NCBI GenBank assembly: GCA_963762525.1
Contig: CAVXKT010000005.1
Span: forward strand, 287,848 to 351,847
Source of the DNA: DATFDN01 sp963762525
GTDB lineage: Bacteria > Pseudomonadota > Alphaproteobacteria > Acetobacterales > Acetobacteraceae
Direction of reading: 5' to 3'
DNA: 64,000 nt
The notes under the pieces were generated by a model. It ran no database searches, was not told the origin of the DNA, and saw only the letters and a list, made by a program, of their open reading frames with translations. A program made the translations under genes and the position numbers. Positions within the stretch are counted from its first letter, which is position 1. Each line of letters opens with the position of its first letter. Of the stretch, positions 40,416 to 49,212 are shown in pieces.

Positions 40416-41320
40416 ATGCAGAATCTCGAACCCATCCTCATTTTCATAACGATAGCGGAAATGGGAAGCTTCACCCGCGCGGCCGATAGCCTTGGCATCC
40501 AAAAGGGGAGGGCCTCAACGGCAGTCCGGAAGCTGGAAGAAGAAGTCGGTGTCAGGCTCCTGCACCGGACGACGCGCAGCGTGCAGTTGACCGAGGACGG
40601 ACGCGCATTTCATGCCCGTGCCCGCGATCTGCTTGCTGAAGTCGATGATCTGCATTCAATGTTCGCAAGCGATCGCGTGGCACTTCGCGGGCGTTTACGG
40701 GTCGATCTTCCGACCGAGGTGGCACGCACGACGATCGTGCCGGCCTTGCCGGATTTCATGGCGACTCACCCCGAGTTGGAGCTGGAGGTGTCGAGTACGG
40801 ATCGGCAAGTCGATCTGGTTCAAGAGGGGTTTGACTGCGTATTGCGCTCGGTCCCATCCGGGAAGAGACGCTGATTGCCCGCCCGCTGGGCCTGTTGCGC
40901 ATGGTCAACGCTGCCAGTCCCGCCTATCTGGCGCGCCATGGCGTCCCTCGATCGCTAGAAGATCTCCAGCGTCAGGATCATCGGACAATTCATTTCTCGA
41001 TGCTGCTGGGCGCAACATCCTATGGATGGGAATATCCGGACGGCGACAGCTACGCGACGCTTCAGTTGCCGGGTGCGCTACACGTCAACAGCGCGCAGAC
41101 CTACGAAGCCGCCGCCCTCGCCGGCCTGGGCCTGATTCAGGCGCCACTCTTGGGGATTGGCCGATACTTGGAGAGTGGAGCGCTTGTGGAGATCATACCC
41201 GATTTTCGTCGCCGGGCGCTCGCCGTGTCCCTCATCGTAGCGCATCGGCGCAACCTGTCGCGCCAAGTCCGCGCATTCATGAAATGGATCGAAGCTGTGC
41301 TGACGCCGTATCTGGAATAG
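40416..41320 (+). CDS. LysR-family transcriptional regulator, one frameshift
   Basis: About 301 residues. The N-terminal winged helix reads FITIAEMGSFTRAADSLGIQ and VRKLEEEVGVRLLHRTTRSV; the effector domain follows (LRGRLRVDLPTEVARTTIVP, GLIQAPLLGIGRYLESGALV). A missing base near 40850 breaks the frame at LRIGPIREETLIARPLG. Divergent from the DoxX-NmrA pair, which it most likely regulates through the shared 124-base region. Confidence 0.87.
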
Positions 41321-41330
41321 CGAGACGAAC

Positions 41331-41760
41331 CTATTCGTCCTCGATCGGGTGCTTTTCGTCAACGAGAAAAAAACGTCGCGGTCGGACGCGTAGAGCGTGG
41401 TGGCATTCTTTGTAATTTCGACAAACGGATCGTGCCGCATCGTCGACCAATCCAGCAGGCCTGGAACCTTCCAGCGCGTGTTGTCGCCAGTGCCATCGCC
41501 GGCGATCCGTTGCACAGCCTCGACCAGCTCGTAATCTCAGATGCGGCCGTACCTCGGGGCCGGTCACGGCGCGCAGCTCGACGCGGCCGTCGTCGGCCTC
41601 GAGCGTTCTGGTAACGCTCATCGGGGCGGGAGAACCATTCGGATGAGACAGGCCGATCCGCTCGCCACGGCTGATGTCGGCCTTGTAGGCGCCGGGAAAC
41701 GGGCGGCCCGCCACGCCGGTACCCGGACGTGGAGCGTGAAAGCGCGGTTTAAAGCATGGG
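41331..41760 (-). pseudogene. Frameshifted unidentified protein fragment
   Basis: Combining two minus-strand frames gives a continuous protein-like reading: HVRVPAW, GRPFPGAYKADISRGERIGL, LEADDGRVELRAVTGPEV, LVEAVQRIAGDGTGDNTRWK, RHDPFVEITKNATTLYASDR and DVFFLVDEKHPIEDE. Several indels and no clear start. I do not recognise the family with confidence. It converges on the lysR 3' end. Confidence 0.4.
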
Positions 41761-42088
41761 AGATCTCCGGACGGGCGGCCCAGAGCCGCTCTCTAGACCC
41801 TAACCCGTCGCGGCCAGCGCCGACCGCTCTCTTCCTCTATCTGTCCGGTCGCAAAGAGTTTTAGGACGGGTGCACCGCATGACACCCTCGCCGACGCCAG
41901 CGCCGTTTACGGGGAGCAGTCGCAAGTGGGGCGGGGTGTGGGAATGAAAACTGGAGCAGGAAAAGGGACTGGGATCCGAACACTCTCTGGGAGAAGGCCC
42001 GCATCTCGGATGCCGCGCGAATCGGGTGCCGGTGGCCCGGTACTACTTCAGCCGATATGCTCTCCCCCTCCAACGGAAGGACAACGCG
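41761..42088. other. Intergenic region before the DDN-type reductase
   Basis: No recognisable gene. Contains the upstream region of the gene at 42089, with GGAAGGA at 42075-42081 as its ribosome binding site. Confidence 0.4.
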
Positions 42089-42544
42089 ATGAACGAGGCC
42101 AAGCTGGCACCGAACCTGCCGGGCTGGATGCAGGACCATGCGAAGCGATATCTCTCCAGCGGCGGCACGGACGGGCACATGTTCACGATCACACCGCCGG
42201 GCTATTCCGAGATGACCGTGCCCTCGCTGCTGCTCACGACCACAGGGCGGAGGTCCGGGGAGAAGTTCGTCTTTCCGCTGTTTTACGGTAAGGCCGGCGA
42301 CAGCTACTTCGTGGTCGCCTCAAAAGGCGGGTCCCCTGAGCATCCGGGTTGGTATCGCAATCTCCTGGCCAACCCGGAGGCAGAGGTGCAGGTGGGCACG
42401 ACTCGCATCAAGGCGCGGGCCAGGACTGCAACAGGCGAGGAGCGCGCGCGGTTGTGGCAGGAAGCACTTAGGTTCTGGCCGCCCTACGCCGACTACCAGA
42501 GCAAGACGGAGCGCGAGATCCCGGTGGTCGTTCTAGACCCATGA
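42089..42544 (+). CDS. DDN-type (nitroreductase/deazaflavin-dependent) oxidoreductase family protein
   Basis: 151 residues. LLLTTTGRRSGEKFVFPLFYG followed by YFVVASKGGSPEHPGWYRNLLANPEAEVQVG is the strongly conserved core of the DDN/F420H2-dependent reductase family, split-barrel proteins that bind F420, FMN or related cofactors. Whether this organism makes F420 is not shown; members outside actinobacteria may use another flavin. It precedes a GMC oxidoreductase by 37 bases. Confidence 0.87.
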   Translation: MNEAKLAPNLPGWMQDHAKRYLSSGGTDGHMFTITPPGYSEMTVPSLLLTTTGRRSGEKFVFPLFYGKAGDSYFVVASKGGSPEHPGWYRNLLANPEAEVQVGTTRIKARARTATGEERARLWQEALRFWPPYADYQSKTEREIPVVVLDP

Positions 42545-42581
42545 ACTGACGGGGGCACGGCGTGCCTGGAATTTCCATGGC

Positions 42582-44211
42582 GTGAGCGGCGCGGTATTGC
42601 TCATCAATCAACTCAATCGCCGGGAGGTCGTGACGGCCGCTCTCGGTGGCGGGCTGGCCCTCTCCGGATACGCTCCGCCGGCGGCGGCCTCCGGCGTGCG
42701 CACCCTCACTTCGACCCGTCAGCTACGCCCCGCCTACGACTACGCCATCATCGGGGCAGGCTCCGCCGGCTGCGTGCTGGCCTATCGTCTCGCCCGAGCT
42801 GGACGCCGGGTGCTTCTGATCGAAGCCGGTGGTCCCGCCAACCTCCCCGCCATCGCCGATCCGCCCGACTGGCCCCAGCTTCAGGGCAGTTCGGTCGATT
42901 GGGGATACAAAACGGTTCCGCAGGCGGGGCTGGGCGGCCGCGTCGTTCCGTATCCCAGGGGGAAGGTCCTCGGAGGCTCCGGCGCAATCAACGCTCTCGC
43001 CTATCAGCGCGGGCATCCGGCAGCTTATGACCGCTGGCCCGCGGGATGGCGCTACGCCGATCTGCTGCCCTATTTCAAGCGCGCGGAGACGTTTTCTGGC
43101 GGGGCCAGCCAATGGCGGGGCGGCGATGGCCCGCTGCACGTGCTCTCGCTTGCCGACGTAACGGATCGTACGCCTGTCGCATCGGCCTTCATCGAGGCCT
43201 CCCGCGAACTCGGGTTTCCGATGACGCCCGATCTGGGCGGAGCGATCACCACGGGAGTCGGGTGGAACCAGCTCAGTATCAGGGGACACCGTCGGGATGA
43301 CGCGGCGACGGCCTATCTCGGGCGTCTCGAGGGAGCCGCGGTTGATCTGCTGCTCGGGACGCAGGTACTGGGTTTGGTGATCGAGCGCGGCCGGTGCACC
43401 GGCGTGCGGCTGCCGGGTCGGCTCGTGCGGCCAGACATGGAGACCCTGCTCTGCGCGGGCGCGATCAATTCGCCGCGCCTCCTGATGCTGTCGGGGATAG
43501 GACCGGGCGAGCAACTCCGATCGCTTGGCATTTCGGTCGCCCAAGACCTTCCGGAGGTGGGCCGCCATCTCGAGGATCATCTGCTGCTCGCTGGGGTGGC
43601 GTATGCGGCGCGGCGCGAGGTGGCACGCTCGCATTACAATCACGCCGATGCGGTGCTCTACGTCCCGCGCAGTGATCCGGACGACAGCCCGGAAATCCTC
43701 GTCATGTGCCTGTCGCTGCCTTTCGTCTTGCCAAGCGTGGGTCCGCTGGACTCGCCGGCTTACGTCCTCGTTCCATGCCTGATGCGCCCCCGCAGCCGTG
43801 GCAGCGTCAGACTTGCCTCGGATGACCCGCTGGCGCCGGCCTTGATCGATCCGAATTACCTTTCGGAGGCTGCCGACCTGGATATGCTCATAGAAGGCGT
43901 CGAGCTTGCCCGCGAGATCGGGAACGCTCCCGCTTTCGCCGAATGGCGCAAGACGGAAGTCTATCCCGGGGCCGACTGGTCGAGCCGCGCCGATCGGCAC
44001 GATTTCGTTGTGCGGGCGGCAAATTCATTCCATCACCCGGTGGGAACATGCCGCATCGGCGCGCGTGGTGGACGAGGCACTCCGCGTGAATGGCGTGGAG
44101 CGATTGCGCGTCATAGACGCTTCGGTGCTGCCGGGAATTCCCCAAGCGATGGTCAACGCCGCCGTCACCGCGGTAGCCGAGAGGGCGAGCGATCTGCTGC
44201 TCGCAGGATGA
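42582..44211 (+). CDS. GMC-family FAD oxidoreductase with Tat-type signal, one frameshift
   Basis: About 543 residues. A twin-arginine signal (LNRREVVTAALGGGLALSG) suggests export as a folded flavoprotein. FAD motif IIGAGSAGCVLAYRLA, GMC signature 1 GKVLGGSGAINALAYQRG, signature 2 GAINSPRLLMLSGIGP and the C-terminal HHPVGTCRIG / RVIDASVLPGIPQAMVNA block with catalytic His. It oxidises an alcohol. An indel near 44060 shifts the last 50 residues. GTG start. Alcohol substrate unknown. Confidence 0.88.
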
Positions 44212-44256
44212 CGGAAGAGGACGTGCTCGGTTTATCCGTTTCAAGCTAAACCACGT

Positions 44257-44462
44257 CTACTTCGGGAACCGTAGCTTCTCCTCATCTGGGTCGAGGCGGT
44301 CCTTGACCCAGAGGCGGTCGGCGACAGCGTAGGGCTGCCGATTGATCTGAGCCTCGAAGGCGGCGACGCGCCGGGTCAGGTCCTCGGCGGTGGCATGGCA
44401 GTGATGGTCGGTGACATCCTCGCGCAGCCAGCGCCACAGTGCCTCGACCGGGCATTGGCAAG
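44257..44462 (-). pseudogene. IS630-family transposase C-terminal remnant
   Basis: The frame reads CPVEALWRWLREDVTDHHCH followed by INRQPYAVADRLWVKDRLDP and a stop, the typical C-terminal DDE region of an IS630 transposase. It is cut exactly where the IS6 element begins, so the IS6 insertion or a later deletion removed the rest. It differs from the IS630 copy at 61570. Confidence 0.75.
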
Positions 44463-45282
44463 TTGGCGGTCACTGGTCGGAACGAGCTAGCCGGACCATG
44501 CTGGTCCGATGACGCCAGAGCCCGCGACCTACCCCGGCTACCGCTTCCCGGCAGAGATCATCAGCCATGCCGTGTGGCTCTACCACGTCTTCAGCCTGAG
44601 CCTCCGCGACGTGGAGCTGATCCTGGCCGAGCGGGTATCACCGTCACCCGCGAGAGCATCCGGCAGTGGTGCCTCAAGTTCGGCGTCGACTTTGCCCGCA
44701 AGCTCTGTCGGCGTCGGCCAAAGCCGGGCACCACCTGGCACCTCGATGAGGTGTGTCTGCGCATCAACGGCGTGCTGCACTATCTCTGGCGCGCGGTCGA
44801 CCAGAACGGCGTCGTGCTCGAACTCCTGGTGCAGGACCGGCGGAATGCCTCGGCGGCGAAGCGCTTCTTCAAGCGCCTGCTGACCGGTCTCAAGTTCAGG
44901 CCCAGCGGCATCGTCACGGATGGCCTGAAGAGTTATGGGGTGGCCCATCGCGAGGCCCTGCCCGAGGTGCGGCACCAAAGCAGCCGATACCTGAACAACA
45001 GAGCCGAAAACTCGCACCGGCCGACGCGCCGGCGAGAACGCCAGATGCCGCGGTTCAAATCACCGGGGCAGGCACAACGTTTCCTGTCATCCCAAGCCAT
45101 GATCTATGGCCACTTCCGTCCTCGGCGTCATCTGATGACCGCTGCCTAATACCGCCGCGCCCGCGCCAAGGCCTTTCGAACCTGGCGCGAGGAGACGTGC
45201 GTCCAGGTGGTGGCATGAACCCTCAAGCCGTCGTGCCGCTCGACCCAACCCGCCCTTTTTCCTCAACAACTTGCCAATGCCC
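44450..45282 (+). mobile_element. IS6-family insertion sequence
   Basis: The ends are perfect 16-bp inverted repeats, GGGCATTGGCAAGTTG at 44450-44465 and its complement at 45267-45282, enclosing one transposase gene, about 833 bp in total. Size and IR layout fit IS6/IS26 elements. The flanking eight bases do not match, so there is no target duplication, consistent with replicative recombination or a deletion next to it. Confidence 0.85.
44509..45218 (+). pseudogene. IS6-family DDE transposase, frameshift and premature stop
   Basis: About 236 residues: RFPAEIISHAVWLYHVFSLS, HTH GITVTRESIRQWCLKFG, DDE residues in TWHLDEVCL, GIVTDGLKSYG and NRAENSHRPTRRRERQM. A frameshift near 44635 interrupts the HTH. 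TAA at 45147-45149 stops the protein at LMTAA, but the same frame continues YRRARAKAFRTWREETC, the normal IS6 C-terminus, to TGA 45218. Likely inactive unless both are sequence errors. Confidence 0.82.
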
Positions 45283-45531
45283 CGTGCCGTGTTCTATCGG
45301 CTCAGTGCGCGCGGCCCGCCTCCGCCCAGAGACTGGTGGCGAACACGGTGTCGTCGAAGCGCATCTCCATGCCGGAGGTCTGCGGCCCGCCGGTGAGGCG
45401 AGGACACGAGCGTAGCGACCTATTGGGCGAGTCCGCTCGCACTGATTAGCTCAGCGGCCGCCCGCAACATCTGGCGCCCGGTCAGGTCCGTGATCCGGTC
45501 GCCGGTTTCGGTGCTGTTGGATATGGGTGTC
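45283..45531. other. Region between IS6 and the hydratase gene
   Basis: No intact gene. A minus-strand frame reads DRITDLTGRQMLRAAAELIS and then stops at 45422, resembling the beginning of a dehydrogenase or amidase gene lost to the IS event. Not assignable. Confidence 0.35.
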
Positions 45532-46338
45532 TCAGCGGCCTCGGAACCGGGGCGCGCGCTTGGCGTGGAAGGCCTCGACGCCCTCGCGGAAGTCGTCCGA
45601 CTGGCGCAGGCGGCTGTAGCAATGGCCCTCGAGCTCGATGGCAATGGAGAGCGTCGCGTCCTCGGTGTCGTTGAGGAGCTTCTTGGCGGTGCGCTGCGCG
45701 AGCGGGGCGAAGGCGCGGAGCTCTTCGACGAAGGCGTCCACGGTGGCCTCGAGCTTGTCGTCGGGAACGCACTCGGTGGCGATGCCCCATTCGAGCGCCT
45801 GACGGCCGGGGATGCGCTTGGAGCGCATGACGATGTCCTTGGTGCGGGTGACGCCGACGATCTTCTGCAGGCGCGCGGAGCCGCCGGAGCCGGGGATCTG
45901 GCCGAGCTTCTGTTCGGGAAGCGCATAGCGGCAGGTCTCGGAGGCGATGCGGAAGTCACAGGCCAGCGAGATCTCGAAGCCGACGCCGAAGGTGTAGCCG
46001 CGATTGGCGGCGATCACCGGTTTCGTGCAGCGCGCCGGGGCGGCGATGTTCCAGGCGAGTTTCGAGACGTGCTCGGGCGAGGCTTCGAGAAAGCCACGGA
46101 TATAGCCGCCGGAGGAGAAATGCTCTCCCTCGGCGCGCAGCACGATGACGCGGACACGGGCGTCCTCGTCGAGTGCTTCGAACACACGGCGGAGCTGGTC
46201 GCGCTGCGGCATGGAGATGGTGTTCATTGGCGGGCGTGCCAGCACGATGTCGGCGCGCTCGCGTGCCGCGTCGATCTCGACGCGGAAGCCGTCCAGATCG
46301 CGGAGCCGGCGGTCGGTTGCGTCCTGATGTGCGCTCAT
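45532..46338 (-). CDS. Enoyl-CoA hydratase/isomerase family protein
   Basis: 268 residues of the crotonase fold. VIVLRAEGEHFSSGGYIRGF supplies the first oxyanion-hole segment and ANRGYTFGVGFEISLACDFR the second; the usual catalytic Glu region reads ALPEQKLGQIPGSGG. It hydrates or isomerises an acyl-CoA double bond. The CoA ligase upstream is in the same frame with no stop in between, so the two may be one polypeptide; AAGAAGGG before this ATG argues for separate translation. Confidence 0.88.
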   Translation of the reverse strand: MSAHQDATDRRLRDLDGFRVEIDAARERADIVLARPPMNTISMPQRDQLRRVFEALDEDARVRVIVLRAEGEHFSSGGYIRGFLEASPEHVSKLAWNIAAPARCTKPVIAANRGYTFGVGFEISLACDFRIASETCRYALPEQKLGQIPGSGGSARLQKIVGVTRTKDIVMRSKRIPGRQALEWGIATECVPDDKLEATVDAFVEELRAFAPLAQRTAKKLLNDTEDATLSIAIELEGHCYSRLRQSDDFREGVEAFHAKRAPRFRGR

Positions 46339-47897
46339 GCTGGGGAGCCCTTCTTTTCGGCGGGGACAGATGAGCTCAGGCGTGTAGTCACCGCTGACGA
46401 GCCGGCGACGCAGCAGTTTGCCGACCGGCGATTTCGGAATCTCCTCTACGAAGACGTAGCGGCGCGGGCGCTTGAAGTCGGCGAGGCCGGAGGCGCGGCA
46501 ATGGGCGTCCAGCGTCTCCTCGTCGACCACGGCCCGGCGCGTGACGAAAGCGGCGACGAGGCGGCCCCAGCGCGCGTCGGGCAGGCCGATGACGGCGACC
46601 TCGGACACGGCGGGATGCAGCGAGAGGCAGCTCTCGATCTCGACGGGCGAGACGTTCTCGCCGCCGGTGATGATCATGTCGTCCACCCGGCCGGTGACAT
46701 ACAGCTCGCCGTCCTCGTCCATGTAGCCGGTGTCCCTGGTGAAATACCATCCGCCGCTGAACGCTCTTGCGTCGGCGTCGGGGCGGTTCCAGTAGCCCTC
46801 GAAGGCTTCGTCGGAAGAGGCAAGGGCGACGATCTCGCCTTCCTCGCCGGGCGCGGCGGTCACAGTCGGGTCGGCGGTGCCGAGCCGCGCCACGCGAACC
46901 ATCTGGTTGATTCCGGCGCGACCGGCGGAGCCGGGCTTGCTGGCGGCGTGCTGGTTGATGGTGAAGGTGTAGATCTCGGACGAGCCGTAGTGGTTGACGA
47001 AGAGGTCAGGCTTGAAGGCGTCGGTGAGCATTGCAAGCAGGCCATCGGTCATCGGCGCGCCAGCGAAGCCGAGCTTGCGGACGGACGAGACGTCGGTTTT
47101 GGCGAAATCAGGGTGGTGGATCAGGTCGTGATAGAGCGTCGGGACAAGGTAGAGATTGGTGATGCGCTCGGCCTCGATCAGCCTCAGTGCGGTGGCGGCG
47201 TCGAAGCGCGGCAGGCAGACGAAGGCGCCGCCGATCAGCGACATGGCGAGCAGCGAGCGCACGCCCATCGTGTGGTAGAGCGGCATGACGCCGAGCGTGC
47301 GTTCGCCGTGTGCGTAGAGGTTCTGGGCGACGTGGGCGATCGCGGCGGCGCGTTCGGCGCGGTGGCGGCGTGGGACGCCTTTGGGTCTGCCGGTCGTGCC
47401 TGACGTGTAGAGCATCAGGGACCAGTCATCCGCCCCGCAGCGCGGCTGGGCGAGGGGCGCATCAGGGACGGCAAGGTCAGCGAAGCCGCTCTCGCCGGCG
47501 CGCGGCTTGGTGCCTATGGCGATGCGCTTCAGGCGGCTTGCGCCAGCGCTGCCGGCGACCGCGGCGGCGGAGACAGTTTCATAGGCGATGGCCGAGGCGC
47601 TGGAGTTTTCGATGGCGAAGTCGATCTCCCGGCTGTTGGCGCGCCAGTTGACCGGCGTGATGAACAATGCCGGAGAACTGGCAGGCCCAGTGCAGCGTCG
47701 CAGCCTCCCAGCGGTTTTGCAGCGCCGTGACGAGGTGGTCGCCATGCCGGAGGCCGAGCGCGTCGAGACCGAGCGCGGCGGCGGAGATCGTCTTGATACC
47801 AGGAGGCGTAGGTGAGGCGGACGTCGCCGTCGACCACCGCGAGCGCGTCAGGGTCGCGCGTGACGCTCGCTATGAAGCTCGTTCCGAGATCAAACAT
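46339..47897 (-). CDS. AMP-forming acyl-CoA ligase, frameshifted at the N-terminus
   Basis: About 519 residues. A3 motif LMLYTSGTTGRPKGVPRRH, A5 NHYGSSEIYT, A7-A8 TRDTGYMDEDGELYVTGRVDDMIITGGE (read as separate blocks) and A10 PKSPVGKLLRR with the catalytic Lys. It activates an unknown acid to a CoA thioester. Two frame changes between 47640 and 47800 affect the N-terminus. ATG 47897 overlaps the stop of the small Mo-hydroxylase subunit. After GKLLRRRLVSGDYTPE the frame runs without stop into the hydratase. Confidence 0.86.
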
Positions 47898-48396
47898 GGG
47901 CGGACTCCTGGCGCAGCGTGGCGGCGGCTTCGAGCGCGGCGGCGATGATGGGCGCATATCCAGTGCAGCGGCAGAGATGACCGCCGAGGATGTCGCGCAG
48001 CTCCTCTTCGGAGGGAGCGGGCTGTCGCGCGAGATGGGCGTAAGCGACATCAGGATTCCGGCGGTGCAGAAGCCGCATTGCAGCGCGTGGCGGCGGCGGA
48101 AGGCGGCCTGCAGGACGGAGAGGCGCTCCGGCGATGGCGCGAGGCCCTCGACGGTGCGGAGGTCGCAGTCCATGGCCTGGACGGCGAGGGTCAGGCAGGC
48201 GCGCGCGGGCAGGCCGTCGATGACGATCGTGCAGGCGCCGCAGACGCCGTGCTCGCAGCCGACATGCGTGCCGGTGGCGCCGAGCAGGTGACGCAGGGCG
48301 TCGGTGAGCAGCATGCGGGCTCGACCTCGAACGCGGCCGGCTTGCCGTTGAGCATGAAGCGGACGGTGTGGCGGGACTGGCGTTCAATCGTGGCAT
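47890..48396 (-). CDS. Molybdenum hydroxylase small subunit, [2Fe-2S], frameshifted
   Basis: About 168 residues. Plant-type cluster motif CEHGVCGAC followed by C eleven residues on, and the second cluster motif CGFCTAGIL ... CRCTGY. This is the iron-sulfur subunit of xanthine dehydrogenase/CODH-family hydroxylases, passing electrons from molybdopterin to FAD. Frame changes near the start and at about 48035. The start is uncertain; ATG 48396 overlaps the medium-subunit stop region. Confidence 0.87.
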   Translation of the reverse strand: MPRLNASPATPSASCSTASRPRSRSSPHAAHRRPASPARRHRHACRLRARRLRRLHDRHRRPARARLPDPRRPGHGLRPPHRRGPRAIAGAPLRPAGRLPPPPRAAMRLLHRRNPDVAYAHLARQPAPSEEELRDILGGHLCRCTGYAPIIAAALEAAATLRQESAHV

Positions 48397-49212
48397 GCGG
48401 CGGCCTCCTCGAGCACTTGGCGCCCGAGCTTGCGGACGAGGTCGCGGCGATAGCGGGCACTGGCGTGCATGTCGTCGCCGGCGCCGAGATCCCAGGCAAA
48501 CTGGTTCAGCGCGTCGTCGAGCGCCGCGCCGTCGAGGATGGGGAAGTCACGCGCGGTGGGGCGGTCGGCGACGCCGGCGACGGCGAGGCGCATGCGCGTC
48601 GCGTCCACCACCCGGCGCAGGCGACAATGGCGAAGTCGCCGTGGCGGCGGCCGAACTCGGCGAAAGCGTAGCCGGTGCCGGCGCGGCGCTTGGGGAAGCT
48701 TACGGACGATTCATCAACTCGTCGTCGCGCCTGTCGGTCGCCATCATGCCAGTGAAGAAGGCCTCGGCGGAGACGCGGCGGTGCTTGCGGCGCGCGCGAA
48801 GGTGGATCTCGCCGCCCAGGGCCACGAGGCAGAGCGGGATCTCGGCGCTCGGGTCGGCGTGGGCGACGGAGCCGCAGATCGTGCCGCGCGTGCGCGTCTG
48901 GTAGTGGCCGACCCAGGGCAGCGCGGCGGCCAGGAGAGGAACTTCGTTGCCGAGGGTCGGGCGGTCGAGCGCGGCTTGCCTGACGGACGGCGGCGTGAAA
49001 GACAAGCGCATTGCAGTCATTGTCAATCCGGGCCAGGGCCGGGAGGCGCATGATGTCGATCAGCACGGCGGGCCGGGCCAGGCGCATACTGAGCATGGGA
49101 ACGAGCGTCTGGCCGCCGGCGATGACGCGGGCGTCGGCGCCGTGCGCGTGTAGCGCGGCAAGGACCTCTCCTCGGTTTCGGCCCGGATATAATCGAACGG
49201 GGCCGGCTTCAT
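48384..49212 (-). CDS. Molybdenum hydroxylase medium (FAD) subunit, frameshifted
   Basis: About 276 residues of the FAD-binding CoxM/HcrB type: VIAGGQTLVPMLSMRLARP near the N-terminus, then TRGTICGSVAHADPSAEIPL, the FAD-contacting TxxGSxxHADPxxE motif, and a C-terminal domain ending KLGRQVLEEAAA. Several indels (about 49165, 48985, 48710, 48610). No cysteine-rich [4Fe-4S] insertion is present, which separates it from 4-hydroxybenzoyl-CoA reductase. ATG 49212 overlaps the large-subunit stop (ATGA). Confidence 0.84.

Noticed and set aside
41331..41760. Glycoside hydrolase family 127 or DUF932 fragment
   Set aside because: Only vague resemblance of short stretches; the assembled reading has too many frame changes to support a family call.
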